Positions 1 to 6,286 of a DNA stretch of 20,234 nucleotides are shown one piece after another. Below the pieces are notes generated by a model, which saw only the letters and a program-made list of their open reading frames with translations, was not told the origin of the DNA and made no database searches. This DNA comes from a virus. Within the stretch, counting starts at the first letter, position 1. Each line of letters opens with the position of its first letter. The stretch is taken from IMG/VR virus record IMGVR_UViG_3300007513_000250, positions 1 to 20,234 of that record. One strand, 5' to 3'. Position numbers and translations under genes: made by a program.

Positions 1-2
1 AC

Positions 3-692
3 GGTACGTCTATCGAAGTTGATTTAGTACATACTGGGGTAACTCACTCGCCAGACGGCTTCGAAGAATATTGTCTGGAAATTAACAAGATAGATGATGT
101 TCGAGAAGGACTCAAGGCTGTTCTCTCCACCTTTTTTAAACGCCAAGGCTGGCTTCAAGGGGGCGCCTACATGCAGTTAGCCATGGATATTGAAAACGAC
201 GAACTGACCTCTTATGAATGGGATCTCCGAACAGACGGAGAATATGAAGACTCCTATGAAGCCACCGCCACCGTTACACATGACTTTGATCCCGAAGAGT
301 TAAATATCAATCCTGAAGTGTTATTGGGGATTCTTGAAGACCGGGAATTTAGATTGCTGGTACGCACTCAATTCTTGCATGCGTTGCAGAAAACGACAGG
401 CATAGACTTTCAGTTGGATATCGTGCCCGAGAAAGTAACGAATATTGGTGGGACGCTGCGGTTTCCATTTACTTTTCAAGTTACAGCCGATGACCCCACT
501 GAACGTGTAGAATTATTTCGCGCTCTCGTTGAAGAGATCGACGACGAAGATGATATTGCGGCGCGCTTCGAGAAAGCGATGGCTCACGCACTAAACAACA
601 TGAAGCCCGTAGCGTATCGACAGAATTTGGACGAGAACAAAAAATATGATGCCGATTGGGCACTAAAAAGATGGAAACAAAATTTTAACTAA
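3..692 (+). CDS. Unrecognised protein, 5' end outside the window
   Basis: The reading frame is open from the first complete codon (base 3) to the TAA ending at 692, so the gene begins upstream. The first in-window ATG, at 171, has no Shine-Dalgarno site and lies inside a well-coded stretch (GTSIEVDLVHTG and onward), so it should not be taken as the start. The visible 229 residues are acidic and look like a soluble alpha/beta protein. There is no membrane segment or signal, and the C-terminus is aromatic and basic (WALKRWKQNFN). I do not recognise the family. The next gene follows after 11 bases with its own ribosome site, so the two probably share a transcript. A virion or replication role cannot be decided from what is visible. 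Confidence 0.8.
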   Translation, partial: GTSIEVDLVHTGVTHSPDGFEEYCLEINKIDDVREGLKAVLSTFFKRQGWLQGGAYMQLAMDIENDELTSYEWDLRTDGEYEDSYEATATVTHDFDPEELNINPEVLLGILEDREFRLLVRTQFLHALQKTTGIDFQLDIVPEKVTNIGGTLRFPFTFQVTADDPTERVELFRALVEEIDDEDDIAARFEKAMAHALNNMKPVAYRQNLDENKKYDADWALKRWKQNFN

Positions 693-703
693 AGGAAGAG
701 AAA

Positions 704-1354
704 ATGAGAAAGAGATTAATCGAAGCATGTGCATTTATGCTTTTGTTAGTAGCATGCACAACGTTAGTGTTTGGTATTGCAGGATGCAAGCCCAAGTTAA
801 CTACCGACGATAGCACAACCCCACCTATCCCCCAGGTAGATGATTCTGCTATTACAATTTCCCCCACCGATAGCGATGATCGCTCTTGGGTAACTTGGGA
901 GACTTGTTCACAAAAACCAGGAGATCATCCCTGTGATTTTGAATTGATGGATCAGCATGGAGATATGGTGAGTCTATACGATTATCACGGAAAGGTTATT
1001 GTAATTGATCTGTCAACAATTTGGTGTGGGGTGTGTAACAACATCGCACAAGAAGGTGATGAGTGGCTCAATGATTATGGTGCGGAAAACTTTATCTGGC
1101 TAACTATCTTAATTGATAATGCTACAGGCGATCCTCCCACATTAGCTGATATCCAGCATTGGGCTACGGTATACGGCATCGAAGTGCCTGTGCTAGTAGG
1201 CGACCGAAGCTTAGTAGATCTAACCGCTGAAACGGGTTATCCGTGCACCGGTTGGCCAACACTAGTTGTAATCGACCGAGAGATGGTTTTACAATACGGT
1301 ATTAATGGATGGAATGAAACAACCATTCGTGGGTGGGTGCAAAGTCTGTTATGA
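704..1354 (+). CDS. Thioredoxin-fold lipoprotein (TlpA/ResA-like)
   Basis: The 216-residue product has a basic start (MRKR), a hydrophobic stretch and two possible lipoboxes, LVAC (Cys18) and IAGC (Cys28), so it should be a lipid-anchored envelope protein. A Pro/Asp/Thr-rich linker (about 33-60) leads to a thioredoxin-like domain. The active site is WCGVC (Cys108, Cys111) and a GWPT segment carries the probable cis-Pro at 185. These are features of the TlpA/ResA/AhpC-TSA thiol-disulfide family. It probably reduces or exchanges disulfides in the periplasm, possibly for phage or host envelope proteins. AGGAAG lies 7 bases before the ATG. The stop overlaps the start of the next lipoprotein gene, so the two are probably translated together. 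Fold and location are well supported; the substrate is unknown. Confidence 0.85.
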   Translation: MRKRLIEACAFMLLLVACTTLVFGIAGCKPKLTTDDSTTPPIPQVDDSAITISPTDSDDRSWVTWETCSQKPGDHPCDFELMDQHGDMVSLYDYHGKVIVIDLSTIWCGVCNNIAQEGDEWLNDYGAENFIWLTILIDNATGDPPTLADIQHWATVYGIEVPVLVGDRSLVDLTAETGYPCTGWPTLVVIDREMVLQYGINGWNETTIRGWVQSLL

Positions 1355-1920
1355 TGTCCTTGTTGCTACTCTTGGGGTGCACCAACGCGCCTGTCATCGT
1401 AGTGCAAGAGACAACTACGCATGAAGAACGCCAACTCCATAAAGTATCAGAGACTATTGATGCTTCGTTCTTTAATCGTGGCCCACAAAGTCAAGGAGGA
1501 TGGCAGGGCACCCCCGACATCCGTGTGTGCACCACCGCACCCATTTCTCAGCGGAGAGTAGAAAAAGGACTTGACTTTTGGCGAGAACTAGGTTATAGTT
1601 TTGGTAGGATATATTATAATGATGTATCGAGACATTGTATTGAAGATATATTTTCATATAATACAATAATCATTGATTTGATTGACGGAACACACAGAGA
1701 GCCAGCGCTCGCCACCACAACGTCGTGGATTGACCGAGAAACCCGAGAGATTTTGAAAGCCAAAATTGCGCTTAAAAATACATGGGGCGAAGCCGACCGA
1801 ATTCTAGAACACGAGCTTGGGCATGCGCTAGGCTGGCTCGACTATAATCAAACTGGTCATATTATGCACCACGAATGGAGTCGAGGAGGACTAAATACCA
1901 TGGGAGTGGAAGTCCAATGA
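1351..1920 (+). CDS. Putative zinc metalloprotease lipoprotein (metzincin-like)
   Basis: I place the start at the ATG at 1351, which forms an ATGA overlap with the previous stop. An in-frame GTG lies at 1333. The 189-residue product opens with a short lipoprotein signal ending in LLLGC (Cys10). Residues 154-164 read HELGHALGWLD, matching the metzincin zinc motif HExxHxxGxxD, where Asp replaces the more usual third His. GHIM at 169-172 fits a Met-turn. It is therefore probably a small membrane-anchored zinc endopeptidase working in the periplasm or at the outer membrane. Its pairing with a thioredoxin-like lipoprotein suggests a joint envelope function such as lysis, entry or blocking of other phages, but that is inference. 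The stop overlaps the ATG of the first tagged gene. Confidence 0.8.
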   Translation: MMSLLLLLGCTNAPVIVVQETTTHEERQLHKVSETIDASFFNRGPQSQGGWQGTPDIRVCTTAPISQRRVEKGLDFWRELGYSFGRIYYNDVSRHCIEDIFSYNTIIIDLIDGTHREPALATTTSWIDRETREILKAKIALKNTWGEADRILEHELGHALGWLDYNQTGHIMHHEWSRGGLNTMGVEVQ

Positions 1921-2546
1921 AACTTTTAATGGAAAATTGGCGAGAGTTTTTGAATGAGACCTCACCTCCTTTTGAAGAGATTCAATCTATTATTGATCAA
2001 AATCCTTATTTAAAAGGCAAAGTTAGTGCAACTGAGGAGACAGTCTACGATATGGGGGATAAATATCTCCTGATGTCGGGGGTTTCCCACATAGCCGAGC
2101 GCCACCAAGATAAATGTTTTCCAGGCTCTCTTTTTCTCCAAGATGAGGAAGTGATAAAGAAAGCAATTCTCAATATTGTAGCCCAAATGCCCCCTGCGGA
2201 AGGAAAAGCGCTAGCTATGCCTTCGGGGATTTCTGGACTTGGAATGGAGAGATTAGTCAAAACAACACCTGAAGAAGTCGCCGGACTTGAAGATTACACG
2301 ATGAATGATGGTACAATTGTTAAAATTAAACGCGAAGGCAATAATCCCGGGCAAGTAACCGATAAATTAACAGTTATTGCTCCCTCTATTGGCAACATAG
2401 GTGGAAAGCCTCTACTTTCTCTAATAACTGCGTTTCCGGGTTTCATGGGAACTGGGCGCGGCGGTGACGGAGATATTGAGATCCTTGACCGCAGCGATTT
2501 TACAAAAAATGGATATTATTTTTTAATCCCAGAGGATTGTAAATGA
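1917..2546 (+). CDS. Tagged protein 1, possible RNase-like fold
   Basis: The start is the ATG at 1917, overlapping the preceding TGA. Upstream in-frame ATGs would only add residues that lie over the previous gene. The 209-residue product begins with the shared tag as MKLLMENWREFLNE. Its DNA differs from the other copies at several silent sites, so this is an older copy. The body contains SHIAERH (His58, His63) and, near the end, LLSLITAFPG (166-175). A His-x-x-x-x-His start followed by a late 'T-x-F/Y-P' strand recalls nuclease domains of the Barnase/EndoU/ColicinE5-D/RelE class seen in toxins and phages, but the match is weak. If the tag is a capsid-targeting peptide, this would be an injected effector. 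The gene itself is certain; its function is a guess. Confidence 0.85.
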   Translation: MKLLMENWREFLNETSPPFEEIQSIIDQNPYLKGKVSATEETVYDMGDKYLLMSGVSHIAERHQDKCFPGSLFLQDEEVIKKAILNIVAQMPPAEGKALAMPSGISGLGMERLVKTTPEEVAGLEDYTMNDGTIVKIKREGNNPGQVTDKLTVIAPSIGNIGGKPLLSLITAFPGFMGTGRGGDGDIEILDRSDFTKNGYYFLIPEDCK

Positions 2547-2568
2547 AACTCCTACTTGAAAATTGGCG
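2543..2568 (+). repeat. Tag DNA repeat, copy 1 of 5
   Basis: These 26 bases, from the ATG to the CG of the Arg9 codon, are identical to those at 2986, 3711, 4780 and 6261, including the three different Leu codons CTC-CTA-CTT. Identity begins at the start codon; the bases upstream differ between copies. This copy and the one at 3711 agree for 31 bases. Confidence 0.95.
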
Positions 2569-2989
2569 GAAGTATTTGACGGAGACAATCGGATTAGACG
2601 ATAATCCTGATTTATCACAAGACGGCTTTGAAACGGCAAAATTGCCTATTCCCTTAGAATTTAGATATGCAGAAACAGACGAGACCATTGAAACAAAAGA
2701 AGGTCCAGTAAACGCAACCGCCGGCGATGCTATCATGACCGGCACTGAAGGTGAACAATGGCCGATCCCCGCAGAGAAATTTGCAGAGACTTATGATGAT
2801 TTAGGCGACGGAACAGCCGCAAAGAAAAACATTCCTGTTTTTGCTAAAGAAATGGCTGAGCCCTTCCAAGTTAAAGTATCATGGTCAGATGATTTATTAC
2901 AAGGCGAAGCAGGAGACTATTTAGTTCAATACGGCGTGGGTGACTACGGCGTTGTGGGCAGAGAAATATTTGGAAAAACATATAAATGA
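2543..2989 (+). CDS. Tagged protein 2, PGDYG-like
   Basis: The 148-residue product starts with MKLLLENWRKYLTE, the shared tag ending in LTE. After a linker come two related strand patterns: AGDAIMTG with GEQWPIP (60-76), and AGDYLVQY followed by GVGDYGVVGREIF (123-143). Both resemble the small PGDYG-type domain, which often reads 'pGDy-v-t-GE-yp-F-Y' and has no known biochemical role. The protein is acidic and has no membrane segment. Its start overlaps the previous stop (ATGA) and GAGGA sits about 8 bases upstream, so translation is coupled. A head-internal cargo protein fits the tag. It could equally be a regulator or chaperone-like domain, and no catalytic residues can be named. Confidence 0.85.
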   Translation: MKLLLENWRKYLTETIGLDDNPDLSQDGFETAKLPIPLEFRYAETDETIETKEGPVNATAGDAIMTGTEGEQWPIPAEKFAETYDDLGDGTAAKKNIPVFAKEMAEPFQVKVSWSDDLLQGEAGDYLVQYGVGDYGVVGREIFGKTYK

Positions 2990-3011
2990 AACTCCTACTT
3001 GAAAATTGGCG
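2986..3011 (+). repeat. Tag DNA repeat, copy 2 of 5
   Basis: This copy is identical over 26 bases to the others and lies at the start codon of the ADP-ribosyltransferase-like gene. After the repeat the next codons read GAG TTC ATA AAT GAA, giving the ending E-F-I-N-E. The upstream bases show no similarity to those before other copies. Confidence 0.95.
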
Positions 3012-3714
3012 AGAGTTCATAAATGAAAACCAAGAAGGATCTGGGCTGCTTTACCACGCCACCTTGTCTGGTGAGAATAACAGCATTGTTCGTTCATTTA
3101 TTGATAACGGGATCGATCCAACGCGCGCTGGGGGCTTTGGTCAAGGTGGAGGCTTCTATCTTTGGACCGATATAAAGGATGCCCATCATTATATTAAAGG
3201 CTTGGTTTACGGCATGAAGGGCGCTTCGAAAGAGGAGGAGGTCGAAGGCAAGCCCATTATAGTAGTGGTTGACGAACCAGTTACTCCTCAAAACTTTGAT
3301 ATTGATTATGAACTGTATGCTAAGGGGCTTATTGGTTTTATCGAAGGTAACCTTGATTACTTTAAACAAAATGGTGAAGCCCTAGGTATTATAACAAAAA
3401 AGCTTGACAGTCATTTGAGTGTTGATAAAAAAGCACTTGGCCTCCAGGGCGGGAGGAAGACTGTTGCTCGATGGGATTCTCGCGCTTCGTGGGATAGTGA
3501 CATACATGGAGAAGACTACGGAATTGATATTGGCACTGGTGAACTGTTGGGAATGGTGGCATCTAAACTTCATGAATTGGACCCCACAAAATATGAAGAG
3601 TTTGAGAAGCAGGCTCTCCCGCCTGCCCGGGCTTTAAAATACAATGGCGAAACAAAGATTTGGCCATTACGCATTGAAGATGCCGAAGGCAATGTTCTGT
3701 GGAGCAGAGAATGA
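2986..3714 (+). CDS. Tagged protein 3, ADP-ribosyltransferase-like
   Basis: The 242-residue product starts with MKLLLENWREFINE (tag ending in INE) and continues directly into GSGLLYHATLSGE. LYHAT (22-26, His24) and GQGGGFYLWTD (52-62, Tyr58) with a following Ala-rich helix match the first two motifs of H-Y-x ADP-ribosyltransferases, as in DUF3990 and PARP-like folds ('lYHGt ... GkGfYlt.d...A'). Such enzymes move ADP-ribose from NAD+ onto proteins or nucleic acids. The third catalytic residue (Glu/Asp/Gln) is not obvious; several acidic residues lie in the 180-215 region. In T4 the ADP-ribosyltransferase Alt is packed in the head, carries a cleaved N-terminal targeting sequence and modifies host RNA polymerase after injection. 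This protein could play an equivalent role. It is translationally coupled at both ends. Confidence 0.8.
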   Translation: MKLLLENWREFINENQEGSGLLYHATLSGENNSIVRSFIDNGIDPTRAGGFGQGGGFYLWTDIKDAHHYIKGLVYGMKGASKEEEVEGKPIIVVVDEPVTPQNFDIDYELYAKGLIGFIEGNLDYFKQNGEALGIITKKLDSHLSVDKKALGLQGGRKTVARWDSRASWDSDIHGEDYGIDIGTGELLGMVASKLHELDPTKYEEFEKQALPPARALKYNGETKIWPLRIEDAEGNVLWSRE

Positions 3715-3736
3715 AACTCCTACTTGAAAATTGGCG
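3711..3736 (+). repeat. Tag DNA repeat, copy 3 of 5
   Basis: This is another identical 26-base copy at a start codon. It also shares the next five bases with copy 1 (GAAGT), so these two copies may be the most closely related pair. The protein bodies they introduce are unrelated. Confidence 0.95.
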
Positions 3737-4337
3737 GAAGTTTTTAAACGAGAAAAAATGGGAAGACTTTGATCATCCCAAGAATCAATGGGCCGATGTT
3801 TCACCCAGTGATATCAAAGCCGCACAACATCCGATTAATGTAGACTTATCTGATGAATTATATGATCTGATTGATGTTGCATATGCTGCCATAGGAGGCA
3901 ATTTTGATTTTGCTAACTCTGGCGATCTTCCTGGCGATCATGATCAGTGGGGAGCTATTGACATCGATGATGATCCGGAACCAGATGCACTTCGTGTTTC
4001 CAAAACAAAGCCGGCCGGCTCAAAGATGACTGTCGCAGGTCATGACGGGTCCAAGTCTGGAAAAGATGCCTATATTAGCAGGACTGCCGAATTATTATCA
4101 CAACCGGGACACTATGCGGAAATGTCCAAGAAAATTGCGGATATTATGATAAAATATTATGATATCCCGGCGGTCACCGACCCCGAAAAAGTACAGCAAG
4201 TATTGGGTCCTAATAAGTCTATCAAATGGCTCGGACCCCACCCAGAAGGAAAGCATCCTGGCATTGACGGCTGGTATACGAGAGACATCGGTCCCAATAA
4301 AGATATTCTCAAGATTATGCTTGGGAATCCAAAATGA
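3711..4337 (+). CDS. Tagged protein 4, conserved phage protein of unknown function
   Basis: The start is the ATG at 3711, overlapping the TGA of the previous gene. An in-frame ATG at 3699 would only add MEQR. The product has 208 residues and begins MKLLLENWRKFLNE. The body reads like a protein I associate with marine phages, with DLSDELYDLIDVAYAAIGG, an acidic DIDDDPEPDALRV segment, AGHDGSKSGKDAYI, and a C-terminal WLGPHPEGKHPGIDGWYTR followed by KIMLG. The mix of an early helix, central strands and a glycine-rich middle could be a GNAT-like or nucleotide-binding fold, but I see no decisive motif. No signal or membrane segment is present. The tag would place it inside the head. It is followed by an untagged hydrolase with a 4-base overlap. 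Confidence 0.85.
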   Translation: MKLLLENWRKFLNEKKWEDFDHPKNQWADVSPSDIKAAQHPINVDLSDELYDLIDVAYAAIGGNFDFANSGDLPGDHDQWGAIDIDDDPEPDALRVSKTKPAGSKMTVAGHDGSKSGKDAYISRTAELLSQPGHYAEMSKKIADIMIKYYDIPAVTDPEKVQQVLGPNKSIKWLGPHPEGKHPGIDGWYTRDIGPNKDILKIMLGNPK

Positions 4338-4783
4338 AAATTCTATTTTTACACGGACTTGAATCAACCCCAGGCGGAAGAAAGCCCACGACCATCTCAG
4401 ATGCTGGCTACGAAGTGATTGAGCCAATTCTTCCTGCGAACAGTTGGAACGATAGTATCAGCGCAGCCCAAGAGGCATATGATGAAGAACAACCAGATAT
4501 CATAGTTGGTTCGTCCCGGGGAGGAGCAGTTGCTATGGCCGCTAATCTTCCTGCACGTAAAATGATTTTAATTGCGCCGGCGTGGAAAAAGTATTGCCCT
4601 GGTTGTACTATTGCTCCCAATACAATTATTCTTCATTCGCCTGATGACGAGGTAATAGCCTTTGCAGACAGCAGACTATTGTCGAAGATGTTCGGCGCCG
4701 AACTAGTTATAGCGGGCGATGACCACCGCATGAATGATAGCGGAGCATTGGCTAAGATGATGCAGGCAATAGATAACTCATGA
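4334..4783 (+). CDS. Small alpha/beta hydrolase (YqiA-like esterase)
   Basis: The 149-residue product has the main marks of a compact alpha/beta hydrolase. LFLHGLES (4-11) gives the oxyanion-side HG motif. GSSRG (59-63) is the GxSxG elbow with Ser61 as nucleophile. HSPDDEV (101-107) holds the acid, Asp104 or Asp105. DDHRM (129-133) gives His131. Length and motifs resemble the YqiA/RBBP9-like 'UPF0227' group, which are small esterases of unknown natural substrate. It begins MKILFLHG and has no tag, unlike its neighbours, so it should stay in the cytoplasm or act in infected cells rather than be packed. ATGA overlaps at both ends show it is part of the same operon. Confidence 0.85.
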   Translation: MKILFLHGLESTPGGRKPTTISDAGYEVIEPILPANSWNDSISAAQEAYDEEQPDIIVGSSRGGAVAMAANLPARKMILIAPAWKKYCPGCTIAPNTIILHSPDDEVIAFADSRLLSKMFGAELVIAGDDHRMNDSGALAKMMQAIDNS

Positions 4784-4805
4784 AACTCCTACTTGAAAAT
4801 TGGCG
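4780..4805 (+). repeat. Tag DNA repeat, copy 4 of 5 (cut short)
   Basis: This copy is the same 26 bases as the other four, but it is followed by AGGGCTATAA rather than the codons of the tag's second half. The sequence therefore departs from the tag immediately after Arg9. This is the only copy not followed by an intact tag. Confidence 0.95.
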
Positions 4806-4815
4806 AGGGCTATAA
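4780..4815 (+). pseudogene. Truncated tag mini-ORF (MKLLLENWRGL, then stop)
   Basis: The ATG at 4780 overlaps the previous stop, exactly as at the true tagged genes. It opens MKLLLENWRGL and then reaches TAA at 4813-4815. The next codon is the ATG of the LamG gene in the same frame. A single stop codon therefore separates a partial tag, without the LxE end, from an otherwise in-frame protein. It may be a relic of a former tagged gene, a leader peptide that couples translation, or a readthrough site. The GAGGG within it is a well-placed ribosome site for the ATG at 4816. Confidence 0.7.
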
Positions 4816-6261
4816 ATGGCAATAACTCTAGAATATATGAGGCGTAAACAAAAACAACTGGAAAGAAAAATGCGGCGCGAAGCTGAATTGGAAGCTGAAA
4901 AAGAGGCAGAACGAGTTGCTGAGATAGAGGCCGAACTTCGCGAACAGGAAGAAATTGCTGCAAGGGCGCGCCTTCTTGTGGAACAACAGGAAGATAAGCG
5001 CCTTCATCAGAGGTATCTTAAAAGAAAGCAAAAAATAGCAGATCAAAAATGGGATAACCAGTTTGACGCTTTAATGACTCAGATAAAAAATCAAACCCAA
5101 AAGGATAATAAGCTTGAAGAAATAAGGTTTATAATCCAAAATCGCGAACCCTCTCTTCAACAGCTTGATTGGGATACGTGGTTATCCGTTCCTTTCAATC
5201 AAAGGCTCGCTGAATTGGATTTTGAGCGGGCGATGGAAATGTTTAAGCGCGATAATCTAATGTCTGCACGGCGTAAGAAAACGCGCGGGAAGTCTCCCAA
5301 GATCGATGCTGCTGTTAATTATGCATTATCATTCACTGGCAATGATGCAGTAGGCGCCCGCGCAGATTTGGTCGCAACATCGTTTACTCCTAATGATCCT
5401 ACAAATAAAGGCTTTTCAAGTTCTGACAGAAAACCACTTGCAGAATCAGGATTTACTATATCATTTTGGTGGAGACCAGACCAAAACTATCAGGATTCAT
5501 TTCCTATTGGCTGGAAAAGAGATACACATGCCAGATTTGACTTTGGAATAAGAAATGCATCAAAACCATGGTTTGGTTTAGGCAGTTCAGAATTAAAAGG
5601 CGTAACTTGGGAAACTATGTTTGATGATTCAGGTAATTCAGATTTAAAAAACACATTATTGGATAGTGGCGAAGGAACAGACCCCGGCTCTGGTAATCAT
5701 TTAATACTGGGTAAATGGTATCATCTTGTAGCAACATATGCAGGTACTGATAATCCTGATGGTGATGGTTACATGCTCCGTAAAATATATTTAAATGGAT
5801 ATCACATATATGGGGGATTTGGTGAAGCAAAGCAATCTGTGAACTGGACGAGCCACACTGGCGCTCAGATGGCCCGGGGTTTAGCTTTTGGTATGCGCGT
5901 AGTAGTAGCTTCAGGAACGGACTCAGAATCAGGACTAAGAAATGCTAAATATAACAACGGAAACGCATGTGGGCTTGATGAAATAGCTATTTATAGTGAA
6001 GCCAAAGATGCCGATTGGGTTACGAATGTATATAATGGTGGTGTGGATTACAATCATAAAGATTCGGGCGGCGATGGTCTTGTAGGATATTGGAGACTTA
6101 ATGAAGGTAATGGAAATACTGTTAAAGATTTATCAGGATATGGTTGGCACGGAACATTCACTAATGCTTCATACGGAACAAAGATTGATGCCGCTATAGC
6201 CGATCTACCACCTTCAGGAACACCAACTTGGATCAAGGTACCAACAGGATACGGTCAATAA
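4816..6261 (+). CDS. Coiled-coil and LamG-domain protein, probable virion adhesin or fibre
   Basis: The 481-residue product has two parts. Residues 1 to about 170 are highly charged, rich in Glu, Lys, Arg and Gln, and predicted coiled coil. Residues about 170-460 form a LamG/concanavalin A-like beta-sandwich, shown by YALSFTG near 175, FTISFWWRP, a GKWYHLVATYAG strand, KIYLNGYHIYGG, GLDEIAIYSE and GLVGYWRLNEGNGNTVKDLSG. In phages such domains bind glycans and occur on tail fibres, appendages and head decorations. The ATG at 4816 is preceded by GAGGG at a good distance, lying inside the truncated tag. The product itself has no tag, which fits a surface rather than an internal protein. Its TAA overlaps the next tagged start (TAATG). 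Confidence 0.85.
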   Translation: MAITLEYMRRKQKQLERKMRREAELEAEKEAERVAEIEAELREQEEIAARARLLVEQQEDKRLHQRYLKRKQKIADQKWDNQFDALMTQIKNQTQKDNKLEEIRFIIQNREPSLQQLDWDTWLSVPFNQRLAELDFERAMEMFKRDNLMSARRKKTRGKSPKIDAAVNYALSFTGNDAVGARADLVATSFTPNDPTNKGFSSSDRKPLAESGFTISFWWRPDQNYQDSFPIGWKRDTHARFDFGIRNASKPWFGLGSSELKGVTWETMFDDSGNSDLKNTLLDSGEGTDPGSGNHLILGKWYHLVATYAGTDNPDGDGYMLRKIYLNGYHIYGGFGEAKQSVNWTSHTGAQMARGLAFGMRVVVASGTDSESGLRNAKYNNGNACGLDEIAIYSEAKDADWVTNVYNGGVDYNHKDSGGDGLVGYWRLNEGNGNTVKDLSGYGWHGTFTNASYGTKIDAAIADLPPSGTPTWIKVPTGYGQ

Positions 6262-6286
6262 TGAAACTCCTACTTGAAAATTGGCG
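6261..6286 (+). repeat. Tag DNA repeat, copy 5 of 5
   Basis: This is the last identical 26-base copy, 1.5 kb from copy 4, at the start of the HAD gene. It is followed by ACGATTTTTAAATGAG, which completes the tag as R-F-L-N-E with codons different from those in the other copies. Confidence 0.95.

Noticed and set aside
1571-1599. Promoter-like TTGACT-17-TATAGT within the metzincin gene
   Set aside because: Both boxes have one mismatch, and about one such match is expected by chance in 20 kb. It lies in the middle of a well-packed operon with no gene that needs it.
1917-6286. The repeated sequence as a CRISPR array
   Set aside because: Copies are 443 to 1481 bases apart, each lies at a start codon, and the intervening DNA is coding, so there are no spacers of uniform size.
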